NCBI RefSeq assembly: GCF_013074385.2
Contig: NZ_JABEYA020000007.1
Coordinates: forward strand, 124,001 to 188,000
DNA from: Vibrio ostreicida
GTDB lineage: Bacteria; Pseudomonadota; Gammaproteobacteria; Enterobacterales; Vibrionaceae
DNA length: 64,000 bases
Direction: 5' to 3'
The notes under the pieces are model-generated. The model searched no databases. It saw only the letters and a list, made by a program, of their open reading frames with translations, and was not told the origin of the DNA. Below are positions 1 to 8,853 of this stretch, in pieces; positions within the stretch are counted from its first letter, which is position 1, and each line of letters starts with the position of its first letter. Both the position numbers and the translations under genes were made by a program.

Positions 1-76
1 TACTCAGCGATTCCAGCCCTATTTGTCGGTTATGGGTACTATTTTTTGTTTGAGATATAAAAACGGCCCTACAACA

Positions 77-568
77 CTACTTATTGATGTGTCTTAAGCA
101 TCTTATACTGGTGGTGGTTAAACTAGAAAAACAAAGGTTATTTTCATCATCGTGAATAATTTGCAGATAATTGTCGTTGTTCAGCCCCACGACGTGAGCT
201 TCGGCGTCAATAGGCGTTGAGTTTTCCAATGACTCGCCTCTTACTTGAAAATTACCTATTTTCATAATGTTATTAATATAGATATTGAAATCAAAAATAA
301 TGAAGATTTTCTTCTCACCATCATTAATGTTACGCGTGGTGATAGAGGGAGAAAAGGAAAGTTTATCTAGTGATAACGTGTGGTAGTCCCGAAAGTTCAC
401 CACGTCACCGTTGGCCTTAAAGTACAGATTATTGCTAAACAAGAGGGAGTCGGGATCCGATTTTATAAACTCAGGTGTCGCAGCACGTTCGAGTAAAAAT
501 ACAATCGAAGAAGTCATCACCACCAAGGTGACGGCAATCATTAACAATCTGCTATCGACAGATTTCAT
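77..568 (-). CDS. Small membrane partner protein, VtrC/ToxS-like
   Basis: A 163-residue protein with one N-terminal membrane segment (about residues 7-26) and a periplasmic remainder rich in predicted beta strands. It starts inside the end of the upstream ToxR-like gene (17-nt overlap), the arrangement of vtrA-vtrC and similar to toxR-toxS. In those systems the small protein binds the periplasmic domain of the transcription factor, stabilises it and, for VtrA/VtrC, completes a bile-salt-binding barrel. Two cysteines lie near the C-terminus (C146, C157). I recognise the architecture rather than a sequence match, since such partners diverge quickly, so assignment as VtrC versus ToxS is open. 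The first 76 bases of the window, downstream of its TAG stop, show no gene or clear terminator. Confidence 0.6.
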   Translation of the reverse strand: MKSVDSRLLMIAVTLVVMTSSIVFLLERAATPEFIKSDPDSLLFSNNLYFKANGDVVNFRDYHTLSLDKLSFSPSITTRNINDGEKKIFIIFDFNIYINNIMKIGNFQVRGESLENSTPIDAEAHVVGLNNDNYLQIIHDDENNLCFSSLTTTSIRCLRHINK

Positions 569-1325
569 TCATACTGTCCTCTAGAAAATAAATATTTTCC
601 TCAGCGGTAAATGTGAGATTTTTCACTCGACTCTCCCCTGTTTCTTCGTGATGGTAGATACATGAAAGGTAGATATCATGAGGGGTGACTGAAAGCATCA
701 CCGCGGTGATCGGTGCCGTCGTGTTATTCTTTTTAAACTGAGCGATAAACTTGTACAATTTTTCTGTCTTTGGGTTATCAGCGTAGGTAAAAGTGATATT
801 TCCTACTTTTTGCTCAACCCAGTGATTGAGGGTCAGTCGATTTTTTAAGCTGACGTTGTGGACGATACTCACCAGCTGAGCGGATGCTATCAACAACAAC
901 AAAACCGCAAGTATGCGCGTCACCGTCGGCCGAAACTGGTTTTTCTTTGACTCGGGGCGATCATAGCCCAAAGCGACAACGTCACTTGGGGCCTCTAGAC
1001 TGGTTAGGTTGATCAGTTGAACCACATCCTTAAGTATCAGATAACCGCCGTTTGGCACGGTGCGTATGTATTTTTGATCTTTCCCATTGTCGCCAAGCGC
1101 CAATCTGATTTTAGCAATACTTTGAGTGAGGCTGGATTCTGAGACAATACGTCCACTCCAAGCTTGCTCTAGCAACATTTTCTTCGATACAACTTCGCCG
1201 CTATTCTCAACCAAGATCTCAAGAACACGGCAATCTGGTCTTTTCAACCTTTTTGTTGTGTGCGTAGAAAGGTTAACCAGTTGATCCCGTTCAAGAGGGT
1301 TAAGCCGCCATCTATTTGATCCCAT
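552..1325 (-). CDS. ToxR/VtrA-like transmembrane transcription regulator
   Basis: An OmpR/ToxR-type winged helix-turn-helix fills residues about 5-100 (SSLTQSIAKIRLALGDNG is the recognition-helix region, PNGGYLIL the wing). A linker, one membrane helix (about 137-156) and a periplasmic domain of about 100 residues with C222 and C256 follow. Such proteins bind DNA from the membrane in response to periplasmic signals. The start is uncertain. ATG at 1325 (257 aa) has GGTGAG about 10 nt upstream. A TTG at 1364 and GTG codons near 1346, the latter just behind AAGGAGG, are alternatives. The gene overlaps the small membrane partner downstream, so the pair probably forms one sensor. Family level is secure; the ligand (bile salts in VtrA/VtrC) is inference. 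Confidence 0.75.
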   Translation of the reverse strand: MGSNRWRLNPLERDQLVNLSTHTTKRLKRPDCRVLEILVENSGEVVSKKMLLEQAWSGRIVSESSLTQSIAKIRLALGDNGKDQKYIRTVPNGGYLILKDVVQLINLTSLEAPSDVVALGYDRPESKKNQFRPTVTRILAVLLLLIASAQLVSIVHNVSLKNRLTLNHWVEQKVGNITFTYADNPKTEKLYKFIAQFKKNNTTAPITAVMLSVTPHDIYLSCIYHHEETGESRVKNLTFTAEENIYFLEDSMNEICR

Positions 1326-1480
1326 TTGGTCACACTCACCTACCACCACCGCCTCCTTTGGCAAGTAAACTTGCTACTGTCTGCCAAAGAGTATAGTCAA
1401 CTCTCTATCAGTTTTCATTTAATGCCATAATTATCAATAATATAAATATAGGGTCGACCAAACCAATGCGCTACAAAGCG

Positions 1481-2899
1481 TCAACGAAAAATAGGGAGTG
1501 ACCTTAAACCGCTTACTCGACCTAACTGAGTACCTTGAACGATCAAGCACCCTTTTGCTGGTAATACTTTTAATTCTGACGCCGTCTCTACATCTGTGAC
1601 CCACAACGTCATATTTTGCTGTTCGCAGGTTCGAATTAAAAAACGCATCACTTCGTACGACACGCTATCTTTAACACTTTTGCTTATGTAGTCACCACTC
1701 ACCTTGAAGTATGAGAAAGGCAGCTTACATAATTCCGATAGATTCCCATATCCATCACCAAGTACCTCAGTCGCAAATTCAACGCCAAGAGCCCTAAGTT
1801 TATTCATCATTTCCGTTACATTAGCCGTTATCACTGTACCTGTAGGGATAGACAGGAGTAACACTAAGGATACCCCGAGTCCCCTCATCTCTTGTGTGAT
1901 TGAGGAAAAGTCATCATAGAAGGCGTCAAAGCTCAAATCGTTAATTGAAATAGGCAAAGAGAGGCAAGCCTCTTTGATTTCTGCGCCTTCTCTACTCAGA
2001 CTTTTCAGCATTTCCATCGTCAACTTGTAGTTTAGTCGCGGCGTCTTCGACACTATTTCCCGAATAGAAGCATTGCTATAGCTAGGCAACGCAGGCCACT
2101 TCCAATCCATTGACCACAACACCACATTGCTCTGGTTGAGACCCGACTTAACTGGCTGACCATTCCAAGAGAATGCGGGATGCATAACACTCAATCCGTT
2201 CTTTAAGGATTCCGTGACTTTCCTTAGAGTAAGGTGATCTTGATAAGCTGATTCTTCATGAGGGTAGTAGTGCGTGGTGGTACGTTGAGCTTGCTTCAAA
2301 CCAAACTTAAGCCTCCGAAGTAACCCTTGATCTTTTTGAGAAAATTGCTTGTTTGAGAAGGTGATACTCGTTAACGAGTAGTCCAGAACACGACCCGACT
2401 CCTTCACATCAATCGATTGAGGTAGTGCCATTTCTACACGCTCTTTTTGCGCACTTTGCTGTTGCTGCGTCCAGGGTTCGGCCTGGCTAAACACCAAAAT
2501 ATGGTATTTGTCTTCCAATAAACCCATGAGATAAGGCGACAACTCAGAGGACAATTGACTATGAATCCTTTTTTTAATATCCGTTTGGGTTGCGATATTG
2601 AGATGTTCGTAATATTCCGCGCAGCCGCCCACACAAACAGCAAATACATTGAAGTAGGCATCATCATCGACTGATATATTCGTCAGTTTGCTTTTGATGT
2701 AATCGTAGTTGGGCAACGCACTGTCTTTGCTGAAAAATGGCGCAAGGGAGAGTCGTTTCTTTTCCTTTTGTAACTGCTTTAATACTTGGCTATGTAATTG
2801 TGTTACCGATGCAGAGCGCAAGTAAAAGTAGATCGATGGTATCGCAGCAGACAAAAAGGTGAACGCCAAGACTATGAGATTCGTCCCGCCTAAAGTCAT
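1481..2899 (-). CDS. Membrane-anchored degenerate EAL-domain protein
   Basis: 472 residues: an N-terminal membrane helix (about 7-27), a middle region of the size and position of a lost GGDEF domain (about 65-215), and a C-terminal EAL fold (about 225-470). The fold is recognisable from LCKLPFSYFKVSGDYI, DVETASEL and QGTQLGRV. The signature positions are replaced. The E-A-L block reads SMDWKWP (263-269), the metal-binding Asp pair reads Glu378-Val379, and the catalytic Glu before the VET motif is Thr435. It should therefore not hydrolyse cyclic di-GMP. Degenerate EAL proteins usually act by binding a protein, RNA or nucleotide. It lies directly upstream of the ToxR/VtrA-like pair on the same strand, 156 nt away, and could share regulation with it. 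Confidence 0.7.
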   Translation of the reverse strand: MTLGGTNLIVLAFTFLSAAIPSIYFYLRSASVTQLHSQVLKQLQKEKKRLSLAPFFSKDSALPNYDYIKSKLTNISVDDDAYFNVFAVCVGGCAEYYEHLNIATQTDIKKRIHSQLSSELSPYLMGLLEDKYHILVFSQAEPWTQQQQSAQKERVEMALPQSIDVKESGRVLDYSLTSITFSNKQFSQKDQGLLRRLKFGLKQAQRTTTHYYPHEESAYQDHLTLRKVTESLKNGLSVMHPAFSWNGQPVKSGLNQSNVVLWSMDWKWPALPSYSNASIREIVSKTPRLNYKLTMEMLKSLSREGAEIKEACLSLPISINDLSFDAFYDDFSSITQEMRGLGVSLVLLLSIPTGTVITANVTEMMNKLRALGVEFATEVLGDGYGNLSELCKLPFSYFKVSGDYISKSVKDSVSYEVMRFLIRTCEQQNMTLWVTDVETASELKVLPAKGCLIVQGTQLGRVSGLRSLPIFR

Positions 2900-3423
2900 A
2901 TCTAATCACCTATAGTTAGTCAACGTTAGCGATTCGCTTCCTTCCGCCAGCATTGAATAAGAAGTAAACATTGGCCACCCATTTTATCGACGTTATCCTT
3001 CATTTCAGGCCGTGGTTTAACGTCAGCGAGCGCACTATCCAGCGCGCTCCGTCGTTGCAATTGTACAGCAAAAAAATGTGACATTAGTGCCATTTTTAAA
3101 TGTAAAAGGTGACAATTGAGTCAATTAATCACTAATGAGAAATCCTGAAAATTTCTCCTAACGATAGAGCGCCCTTCTCGAATAATGCCAGTCAAAAAAT
3201 AGGTTAATCACTCTAATTAAAGAGGAAAATCGTATTAAAAACACAAACGAGAATTTCATGAAAATTATATTAACCTACTGATTATATGAAATTAATTAAC
3301 TCTCACACAAAACCTTCCTCTTGATAGGGCACAGACGAAAGATCATAAGAGTTAATTGGCATGTAAAGGCAGAATCTAGGAAATTACTCCCCTCATTTCA
3401 TAGATTTTAAAAAGTACTAGGCA
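2900..3423. other. Intergenic region without a recognised gene
   Basis: This 524-nt AT-rich region separates the divergent EAL-like and AraC-type genes and must hold both promoters. I see no open reading frame, hairpin terminator or operator that I can name. Confidence 0.5.
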
Positions 3424-4395
3424 ATGATTAAAAATTCTCTAACCGCACCATTGCGTATCGCTGTTTTCGTCATCGAAGGGTTCGCTATGACCTCGGTTTC
3501 TGGTCCGATAGAATGCCTACTCTCAGCCTCTCAATTGGCGGGAATGCCTAAGCCAAAAATTGACTATGTCTCACCGACAAATTCAACCGTGTATTCCTCC
3601 AGTGGTTTGCCCATTGTCCCGACCACTGAGTTAGCCTTAATCAGTCAAAGCGATGTCGTTGTGATCAGTTCTTGTGGCGATCCACAGGCAAGGCTTTGGG
3701 AAATCGACAATCATCATAAAACTCATCTCAGAAGACTTTGTCTGTCGGCTCATGTGATCGCCTCCTGTTCGGGAAGTTTTGTCCTCGGACATATTGATGC
3801 TCTAAAGGTGGCCACCACCCATTGGTTGTATACCAATTTTTTCAGAGCTCAGTTCCCCAATATAAAACTGATGCCTCAAGAGCCCATTACCCGTGACAAT
3901 AATGTCATTTGCGTATCTGGGACGAACAATTTTATGAGGGCGACCATGCTGATCGTTGATGAGATATTTGGTCGGTTTCAAAGGCAAAAGTGTGAAGAGT
4001 TGATCTCCAGTACGATTGACGACATCCAACAAGCATGTTTATCAAATAGGATCGACTATCGCCAACACAATGATAACGTCATTCACACTCTTCAGAACTG
4101 GATGCATGCGGCGAATCCGATGCAACTATCGGTCGCGATTTGTGCTGAAAAATGTCACCTAAGTGAAAGACAGATGAAACGACGTTTTAAGGCTGCAGTG
4201 GGTGAGCCTCCGATGAGTTATATTCAGCGCATCAAACTCGCCACAGCAAGAGATAAGTTAGACCGTACCAAGTTGACCATTGAACAAATCAGTTACCAAA
4301 TTGGCTATTCAGACCCAAACCACTTTAGAGAGTTGTTCAAAAAGTTCTTTGCTATGACACCCACTGAATATCGTAAATCAGCGCAAGCATTCTAA
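3424..4395 (+). CDS. GlxA-type AraC-family transcriptional regulator
   Basis: 323 residues. The N-terminal half (about 10-190) is a DJ-1/PfpI-like amidotransferase fold. It has the nucleophile-elbow stretch ASCSGSFVLG with its Cys retained, and TTHW as in GlxA regulators. The C-terminal half (about 220-320) is the double helix-turn-helix of the AraC family (LSERQMKRRFKAAVG and FREL-FKKFFAMTPTEYRK). Regulators of this class sense small amines, amino acids or related metabolites and control nearby catabolic genes. No obvious catabolic partner is adjacent: the neighbours are regulatory EAL and ToxR-like genes. The inducer cannot be inferred from sequence. Confidence 0.85.
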   Translation: MIKNSLTAPLRIAVFVIEGFAMTSVSGPIECLLSASQLAGMPKPKIDYVSPTNSTVYSSSGLPIVPTTELALISQSDVVVISSCGDPQARLWEIDNHHKTHLRRLCLSAHVIASCSGSFVLGHIDALKVATTHWLYTNFFRAQFPNIKLMPQEPITRDNNVICVSGTNNFMRATMLIVDEIFGRFQRQKCEELISSTIDDIQQACLSNRIDYRQHNDNVIHTLQNWMHAANPMQLSVAICAEKCHLSERQMKRRFKAAVGEPPMSYIQRIKLATARDKLDRTKLTIEQISYQIGYSDPNHFRELFKKFFAMTPTEYRKSAQAF

Positions 4396-4698
4396 ACCGG
4401 TTGGGTATGAAAAAGGGAGCTACCCATGCGCTAACGCGAGTCGTTCAAATGTTAGCGACAAGGGCCATAGAAATACATCACTGAGTGATACGCTCACCTC
4501 GTTTTCTTGAATTACATCGCTCAACGAAACATAAGATTATTGCAAGGACAAACAGGACATAACCAATCCACATTTATGCCATCTAGTGCTTTTGAGATTG
4601 TATTTTGTTAATAATATCAATATATATAGACGCACCTTGTCCATATCCAAAACGTACTCACTAAAGAGCGTTTCTAGTCTGGGGGACTCAAGTACATC
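4396..4698. other. Intergenic region, AraC-type to ToxR-like gene
   Basis: 303 nt with no supported gene. The small overlapping frames read poorly and lack ribosome sites. A GGGGGA about 12 nt before the ToxR-like ATG is the only candidate translation signal. Confidence 0.4.
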
Positions 4699-5439
4699 AT
4701 GTGGAATTTTGATCCGCTCGCCCGATATCAGCTCCAACACATACCTGATGGCCATCAACGCAAACTAAAAACACCCGAAGCAAACGTGTTGGAGTTACTG
4801 CTGGTAAATGAAGGAAATGTCGTCAGTAAAGAATCTTTGATCAAAGCAGGCTGGGGTACGCGTCCAGTTTCTAGTTCAAGCCTACCTCAAGCGATTGCGC
4901 AACTTCGTTTAGCGCTGGGTGATAATGGTCGTCAACAGAATGTGATAAAGACTTACCCTAAATCAGGCTATATGGTGCTCCCCAAACAAATCACAATGCA
5001 GCTGACATCTTTACCCACCTTCACCAAAAGTGAAAAGAAACCCTTACCCCAAAGAAGCACATTTCCTCTCTTTTGGGTGAAAAAGGCCAACCACACTCTG
5101 CTGATGGCTATCGTGTTACTGATGATATTACTGGTGGTACAAGACGTTTATCGTGACAACGACCCCTCATCAAGGCTCTCATATTACCAATTCGATAAAG
5201 GACACATGATTTCAGATAATCACCCACAAAGTCTCATTCTTTTCGAACAACTCAAAAATCGTCGACATAGGAAGATCCAGACCCTGTTTATTTTTAACAA
5301 AGTACAGAAAACGGCTGTGACCTGTTATGTTCTCTCTCCTTCTCACGATACTATCGAAATGAAGACACTCTATTACGACCATCAAGAGCATTGGCTTCCT
5401 GTGATCACAAACATCAACCAGCAGTGCCAAATCCCTTAG
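4699..5439 (+). CDS. Second ToxR-like membrane transcription regulator
   Basis: 246 residues with the same plan as the first ToxR-like protein in this window: winged helix (about 1-95, SSLPQAIAQLRLALGDNG, PKSGYMVL), linker, one membrane helix (about 133-148) and a periplasmic domain of about 95 residues. The winged helices of the two are plainly similar, so they are paralogues or co-inherited. Both periplasmic domains hold two cysteines 34 residues apart (C209 and C243 here), suggesting a conserved disulfide. No small membrane partner follows: the next gene is convergent. VtrB of V. parahaemolyticus is an alternative relative, but as I recall it lacks a long periplasmic tail. The start has only a weak upstream GGGGGA. 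Confidence 0.72.
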   Translation: MWNFDPLARYQLQHIPDGHQRKLKTPEANVLELLLVNEGNVVSKESLIKAGWGTRPVSSSSLPQAIAQLRLALGDNGRQQNVIKTYPKSGYMVLPKQITMQLTSLPTFTKSEKKPLPQRSTFPLFWVKKANHTLLMAIVLLMILLVVQDVYRDNDPSSRLSYYQFDKGHMISDNHPQSLILFEQLKNRRHRKIQTLFIFNKVQKTAVTCYVLSPSHDTIEMKTLYYDHQEHWLPVITNINQQCQIP

Positions 5440-5532
5440 CTGGATGTTCAATCAGACGATTAACACACTTTGCTTAATCAATGGGTTTGGAAGACTAACG
5501 AAGGGCCGGTAAAGCAGTGAACCTAGCCCCAA

Positions 5533-6447
5533 TCAGTCTCGGTGTGTGTTCGTGTTCATCGTAGCGAACCATTCTTCCTTGGGTCGTGGTTTAGAATAGT
5601 AATAACCTTGGACACAGGCTTTTGAACATATGACATTTTTTACGAGGTGGTGCTGTTCCAGTGTCTCAATGCCTTCAATGACCACAACAACATCATACAA
5701 AAGACAAAGTTCAACAATTTTCTTTAATGCGGAGAGCTTTGAGGCGCTGAGTTCGATACCATCGACCAAATGTTTATCAATTTTTATGACCGACAAAAAT
5801 GGTAAGCCCAAAGCACTAAAATTGGCATACCCGACCCCCACGTCATCGAGCGCAATTCTGATTCCCAAGCGACTCAGCAACTTAATATTGTTTGAGAACT
5901 CTTGGGTCATTTGAATTTTGGTCGTTTCCGTGATTTCCAGTATCAGATGTTGGCGTATTGCAGGGCAACCCATCGTCAACTGCGCTAGATAAAGAACGAA
6001 ATCCGGTTCATTAAGATCATCAAAATTGACATTCATTGAGACATAATTAAATGATGATCCAGCGCCAAGCATTCCCTGAAGATCATTCACGACCATTTTT
6101 GCAATATTCTGGCCGAATTGGCGTCGCAAATGGGGGTTACTTTCGATGATCGGAATAAACTCATCAGGGCTCATCACCTCGGGATGCTTCCATCTCGCTA
6201 AAGCTTCAAAACCAATGGGCTGATGTTCCGATTGCACTTGAAATATCGGTTGATAATGCACTTGAAAATTATCAAGTTCATAAAGAGTAGAATAGATGGC
6301 CTCGCGACTAACCCGATTCTCTCTCTCGCTTTTGCTGAAATCTTGAGAGCGGTGCTGCTCTGGAAGAACCGGAGTTTGGCCAGACTCAATAGACTTAAGA
6401 AATTTTCCAAACATTGACGAGACCTCACGATTAGAATCATCTTGCAT
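5533..6447 (-). CDS. EAL-domain cyclic di-GMP phosphodiesterase
   Basis: 304 residues with no membrane segment. After about 50 variable residues an EAL domain spans roughly 55-300 and keeps the usual catalytic signatures: EALARW (EAL at 81-83), the Asn in SMNVNFDD, Glu in ILEITETT, the Asp pair in IALDDVGVGY, Lys in VIKIDKHL, Glu in IEGIETLEQ and Gln in VQGYYYSKP. It should hydrolyse c-di-GMP to pGpG in the cytoplasm. It lacks GGDEF, HD or PAS partners, so its short N-terminus is the only possible regulatory part. An upstream TTG at 6465 is possible; ATG at 6447 is preferred. It is convergent with the second ToxR-like gene. Confidence 0.85.
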   Translation of the reverse strand: MQDDSNREVSSMFGKFLKSIESGQTPVLPEQHRSQDFSKSERENRVSREAIYSTLYELDNFQVHYQPIFQVQSEHQPIGFEALARWKHPEVMSPDEFIPIIESNPHLRRQFGQNIAKMVVNDLQGMLGAGSSFNYVSMNVNFDDLNEPDFVLYLAQLTMGCPAIRQHLILEITETTKIQMTQEFSNNIKLLSRLGIRIALDDVGVGYANFSALGLPFLSVIKIDKHLVDGIELSASKLSALKKIVELCLLYDVVVVIEGIETLEQHHLVKNVICSKACVQGYYYSKPRPKEEWFATMNTNTHRD

Positions 6448-6888
6448 CGATATACCGTTGACCAATCATCACGCCATTTACCCCGATACAATCTCACTTC
6501 ACCATCGTTTAAGGTTGGTGAATACGGACGGGGAATGTAAGGTTTTTTCCTGTTCATGACCAGTGAAGTTATATTACCTTTTCACTTTAGAATAATTACT
6601 CCATATCTACCTATGGCCAGCACCTTAGCAAAGGTATGAACTTCATAGTCAATCATAAATAATCGCGATACCGACAAATCATTGGATACATTCATAATGT
6701 TTCGAGCATTTATTCGACAGCCTTTCTCAGTGGATGAAAAAAGCTGAACACAATCGATCATATCGCGATTGCACAACGGATATCACCTTGGCCACCCTCT
6801 GTTTACCACGGACTTTGATACAGGGAACAAAAACTCGACAAATAGTCTATATTAAATCAGGCTCATATAATCCTACAAAGGTATACAG
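6448..6888. other. Intergenic region between EAL gene and alkylsulfatase gene
   Basis: A 441-nt region that must contain the two divergent promoters. A 64-codon minus-strand frame at 6582-6776 exists, but has no ribosome site and no recognisable content. An AGGTATACAG stretch precedes the alkylsulfatase ATG. Confidence 0.4.
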
Positions 6889-8844
6889 ATGAAACACTTA
6901 TTAATCGGACTGCTTGCCATTACGGCAAGCTCCTATGCACTCGGGTCAAACTCAAAACCCGCCACTCAAGCGACAATAGAGACCAACAAAGCTCTGTATA
7001 AATCCCTCCCTTTTAGCAATAAAAAAGACTTTGACAATGCCCAAAAAGGATTCATTGCCCAACAAGATGTTGTGACGATAAGAAATGAACAAGGTGACGT
7101 AGTTTGGGATCTTGAAGAGTATAAACAGTTCATCACACTGGACGCCGAAGCACCTGATAGTGTCAACCCTAGCCTTTGGCGCAATGCTCAACTGAACATG
7201 GTCAACGGCTTGTTTAAAGTAGCGGACGGGATCTATCAAGTTAGAGGATACGACCTCACCAACATCACTTTTATTGAAGGCCAAACAGGGTGGATTGTAT
7301 TCGATCCTCTCATTTCTCAAGAAACAGCAAAAGCAGCGCTCAACTTTATCAATACTGAATTAGGCGAACGCCCCGTGAAAGCGGTGATTTATAGCCATAG
7401 CCATATTGATCACTTCGGTGGAGTAAGAGGGATCGTCAATGAAGAGGATGTCAAATCCGGCAAAGTTCAGATCATCGCCTCCCATGGGTTCACTGAACAT
7501 GCCGTTTCAGAAAATGTAATCGCCGGAAATGCAATGGGGCGCCGCGCCATATATATGTACGGAGCACTACTTCCAAAAAATGACAAGGGCAGTGTTAATG
7601 GTGGACTCGGACAAACGACTTCAACAGGCCTTGCGACGCTTATTCGTCCTACACTTATCATCGAGAAAACTGGCGAAGAGCATACCATTGATGGTGTAAA
7701 AATGGTTTTTCAATACACGCCTGGATCCGAAGCACCAACAGAAATAAACACTTGGTTTCCCGACAAAAAAGCCTTGTGGATGGCAGAAAATAGTACCAAC
7801 ACAATGCACAATATTTTGACATTGCGAGGCGCTCAAGTTCGTGATGCATTAAAATGGTCATCCTATCTCAATGAAACCATTGAAATGTGGGGTGACGAGG
7901 TGACGGTTAAGTTTCAAAGCCATCATTGGCCGATGTGGGGACAAGATCAAATTGTTGACTACTTTAAATTGCAACGCGATATGTACAAGTACACCCATGA
8001 TCAAACGGTGCGCTTAATGAATCAAGGTTACATCGGTTCAGAAATATCAGAAATCATCAAGTTTCCTAAAGAAATAGAAACTAACTGGAATACTCGTGGC
8101 TACTATGGAACGCTAAGACACAATAGCCGAGCCGTGTATCAGCGTTATATGGGCTGGTACAGTGGCAACCCATCCGATCTCAATAACCTGCCTCCGACAA
8201 ACGCCGCGGTTAAATATATTGAGTACATGGGGGGAGAAAGTGCCGTCATCACCAAAGCACAGGAAGATTTCTCCAAGGGAAAATATCGTTGGGTTGCGGA
8301 GGTTTTAAAGCATGTCGTGTTTGCCAACCCACAGAGCAAACGCGGCAAGCGTTTACTCGCAGATACCTATGAACAGCTCGGTTATCAGGCCGAATCTGGT
8401 CCATGGCGTTCTGTCTATCTGCAAGGCGCATACGAACTTAGAAATGGTACACCATCTTCAGGCGGAACCAACACTGCGTCACCTGACATCATCAAAAATA
8501 TGCCACCAGAAATGTTGTTCGACTACCTCGCGGTGCGACTTCTCCCAGAAAAATCAGCAGGCAAGGATTATACGCTGAACATTGATTTCACCGATCTTGA
8601 TCAACAGTATACTCTCTATATCGAAAATTCTGTCCTTAATCACACCACTAAGCTAGACCCTAAGCCTAATGTGTCACTGACCTTGACGAAAGAAGCGCTC
8701 GACAATGTTCAGCTTGGCTTGGTGACATTAGAACACGCTATTTCAAATGGTGATATCAAGATCAGTGGCAATAAACAAGTCTTTAAAGATTTCGTCGCCA
8801 TGCTAGACACATTTGATTTCTGGTTCAATATCTCGACACCATAG
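6889..8844 (+). CDS. Alkylsulfatase, SdsA1/YjcS type
   Basis: 651 residues, close to the 650-660 usual for class III alkylsulfatases. A signal peptide (about residues 1-19, ending near SYALG) sends it to the periplasm. The metallo-beta-lactamase fold shows the zinc motif SHSHIDHFGG (about 169-178). Further downstream are metal-ligand regions (MAENSTNTMHN, QSHHWPMWG), the helical dimerisation region and an SCP2-like C-terminal domain (about 530-651) that binds hydrophobic alkyl chains. It would cleave primary alkyl sulfates such as dodecyl sulfate to alcohol and sulfate. A small secreted-protein gene starts 9 nt after its stop and is probably cotranscribed. Confidence 0.92.
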   Translation: MKHLLIGLLAITASSYALGSNSKPATQATIETNKALYKSLPFSNKKDFDNAQKGFIAQQDVVTIRNEQGDVVWDLEEYKQFITLDAEAPDSVNPSLWRNAQLNMVNGLFKVADGIYQVRGYDLTNITFIEGQTGWIVFDPLISQETAKAALNFINTELGERPVKAVIYSHSHIDHFGGVRGIVNEEDVKSGKVQIIASHGFTEHAVSENVIAGNAMGRRAIYMYGALLPKNDKGSVNGGLGQTTSTGLATLIRPTLIIEKTGEEHTIDGVKMVFQYTPGSEAPTEINTWFPDKKALWMAENSTNTMHNILTLRGAQVRDALKWSSYLNETIEMWGDEVTVKFQSHHWPMWGQDQIVDYFKLQRDMYKYTHDQTVRLMNQGYIGSEISEIIKFPKEIETNWNTRGYYGTLRHNSRAVYQRYMGWYSGNPSDLNNLPPTNAAVKYIEYMGGESAVITKAQEDFSKGKYRWVAEVLKHVVFANPQSKRGKRLLADTYEQLGYQAESGPWRSVYLQGAYELRNGTPSSGGTNTASPDIIKNMPPEMLFDYLAVRLLPEKSAGKDYTLNIDFTDLDQQYTLYIENSVLNHTTKLDPKPNVSLTLTKEALDNVQLGLVTLEHAISNGDIKISGNKQVFKDFVAMLDTFDFWFNISTP

Positions 8845-8853
8845 GAGACGGTC

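Noticed and set aside
6582..6776. 64-codon minus-strand frame
   Set aside because: No ribosome site or recognisable content; likely chance.
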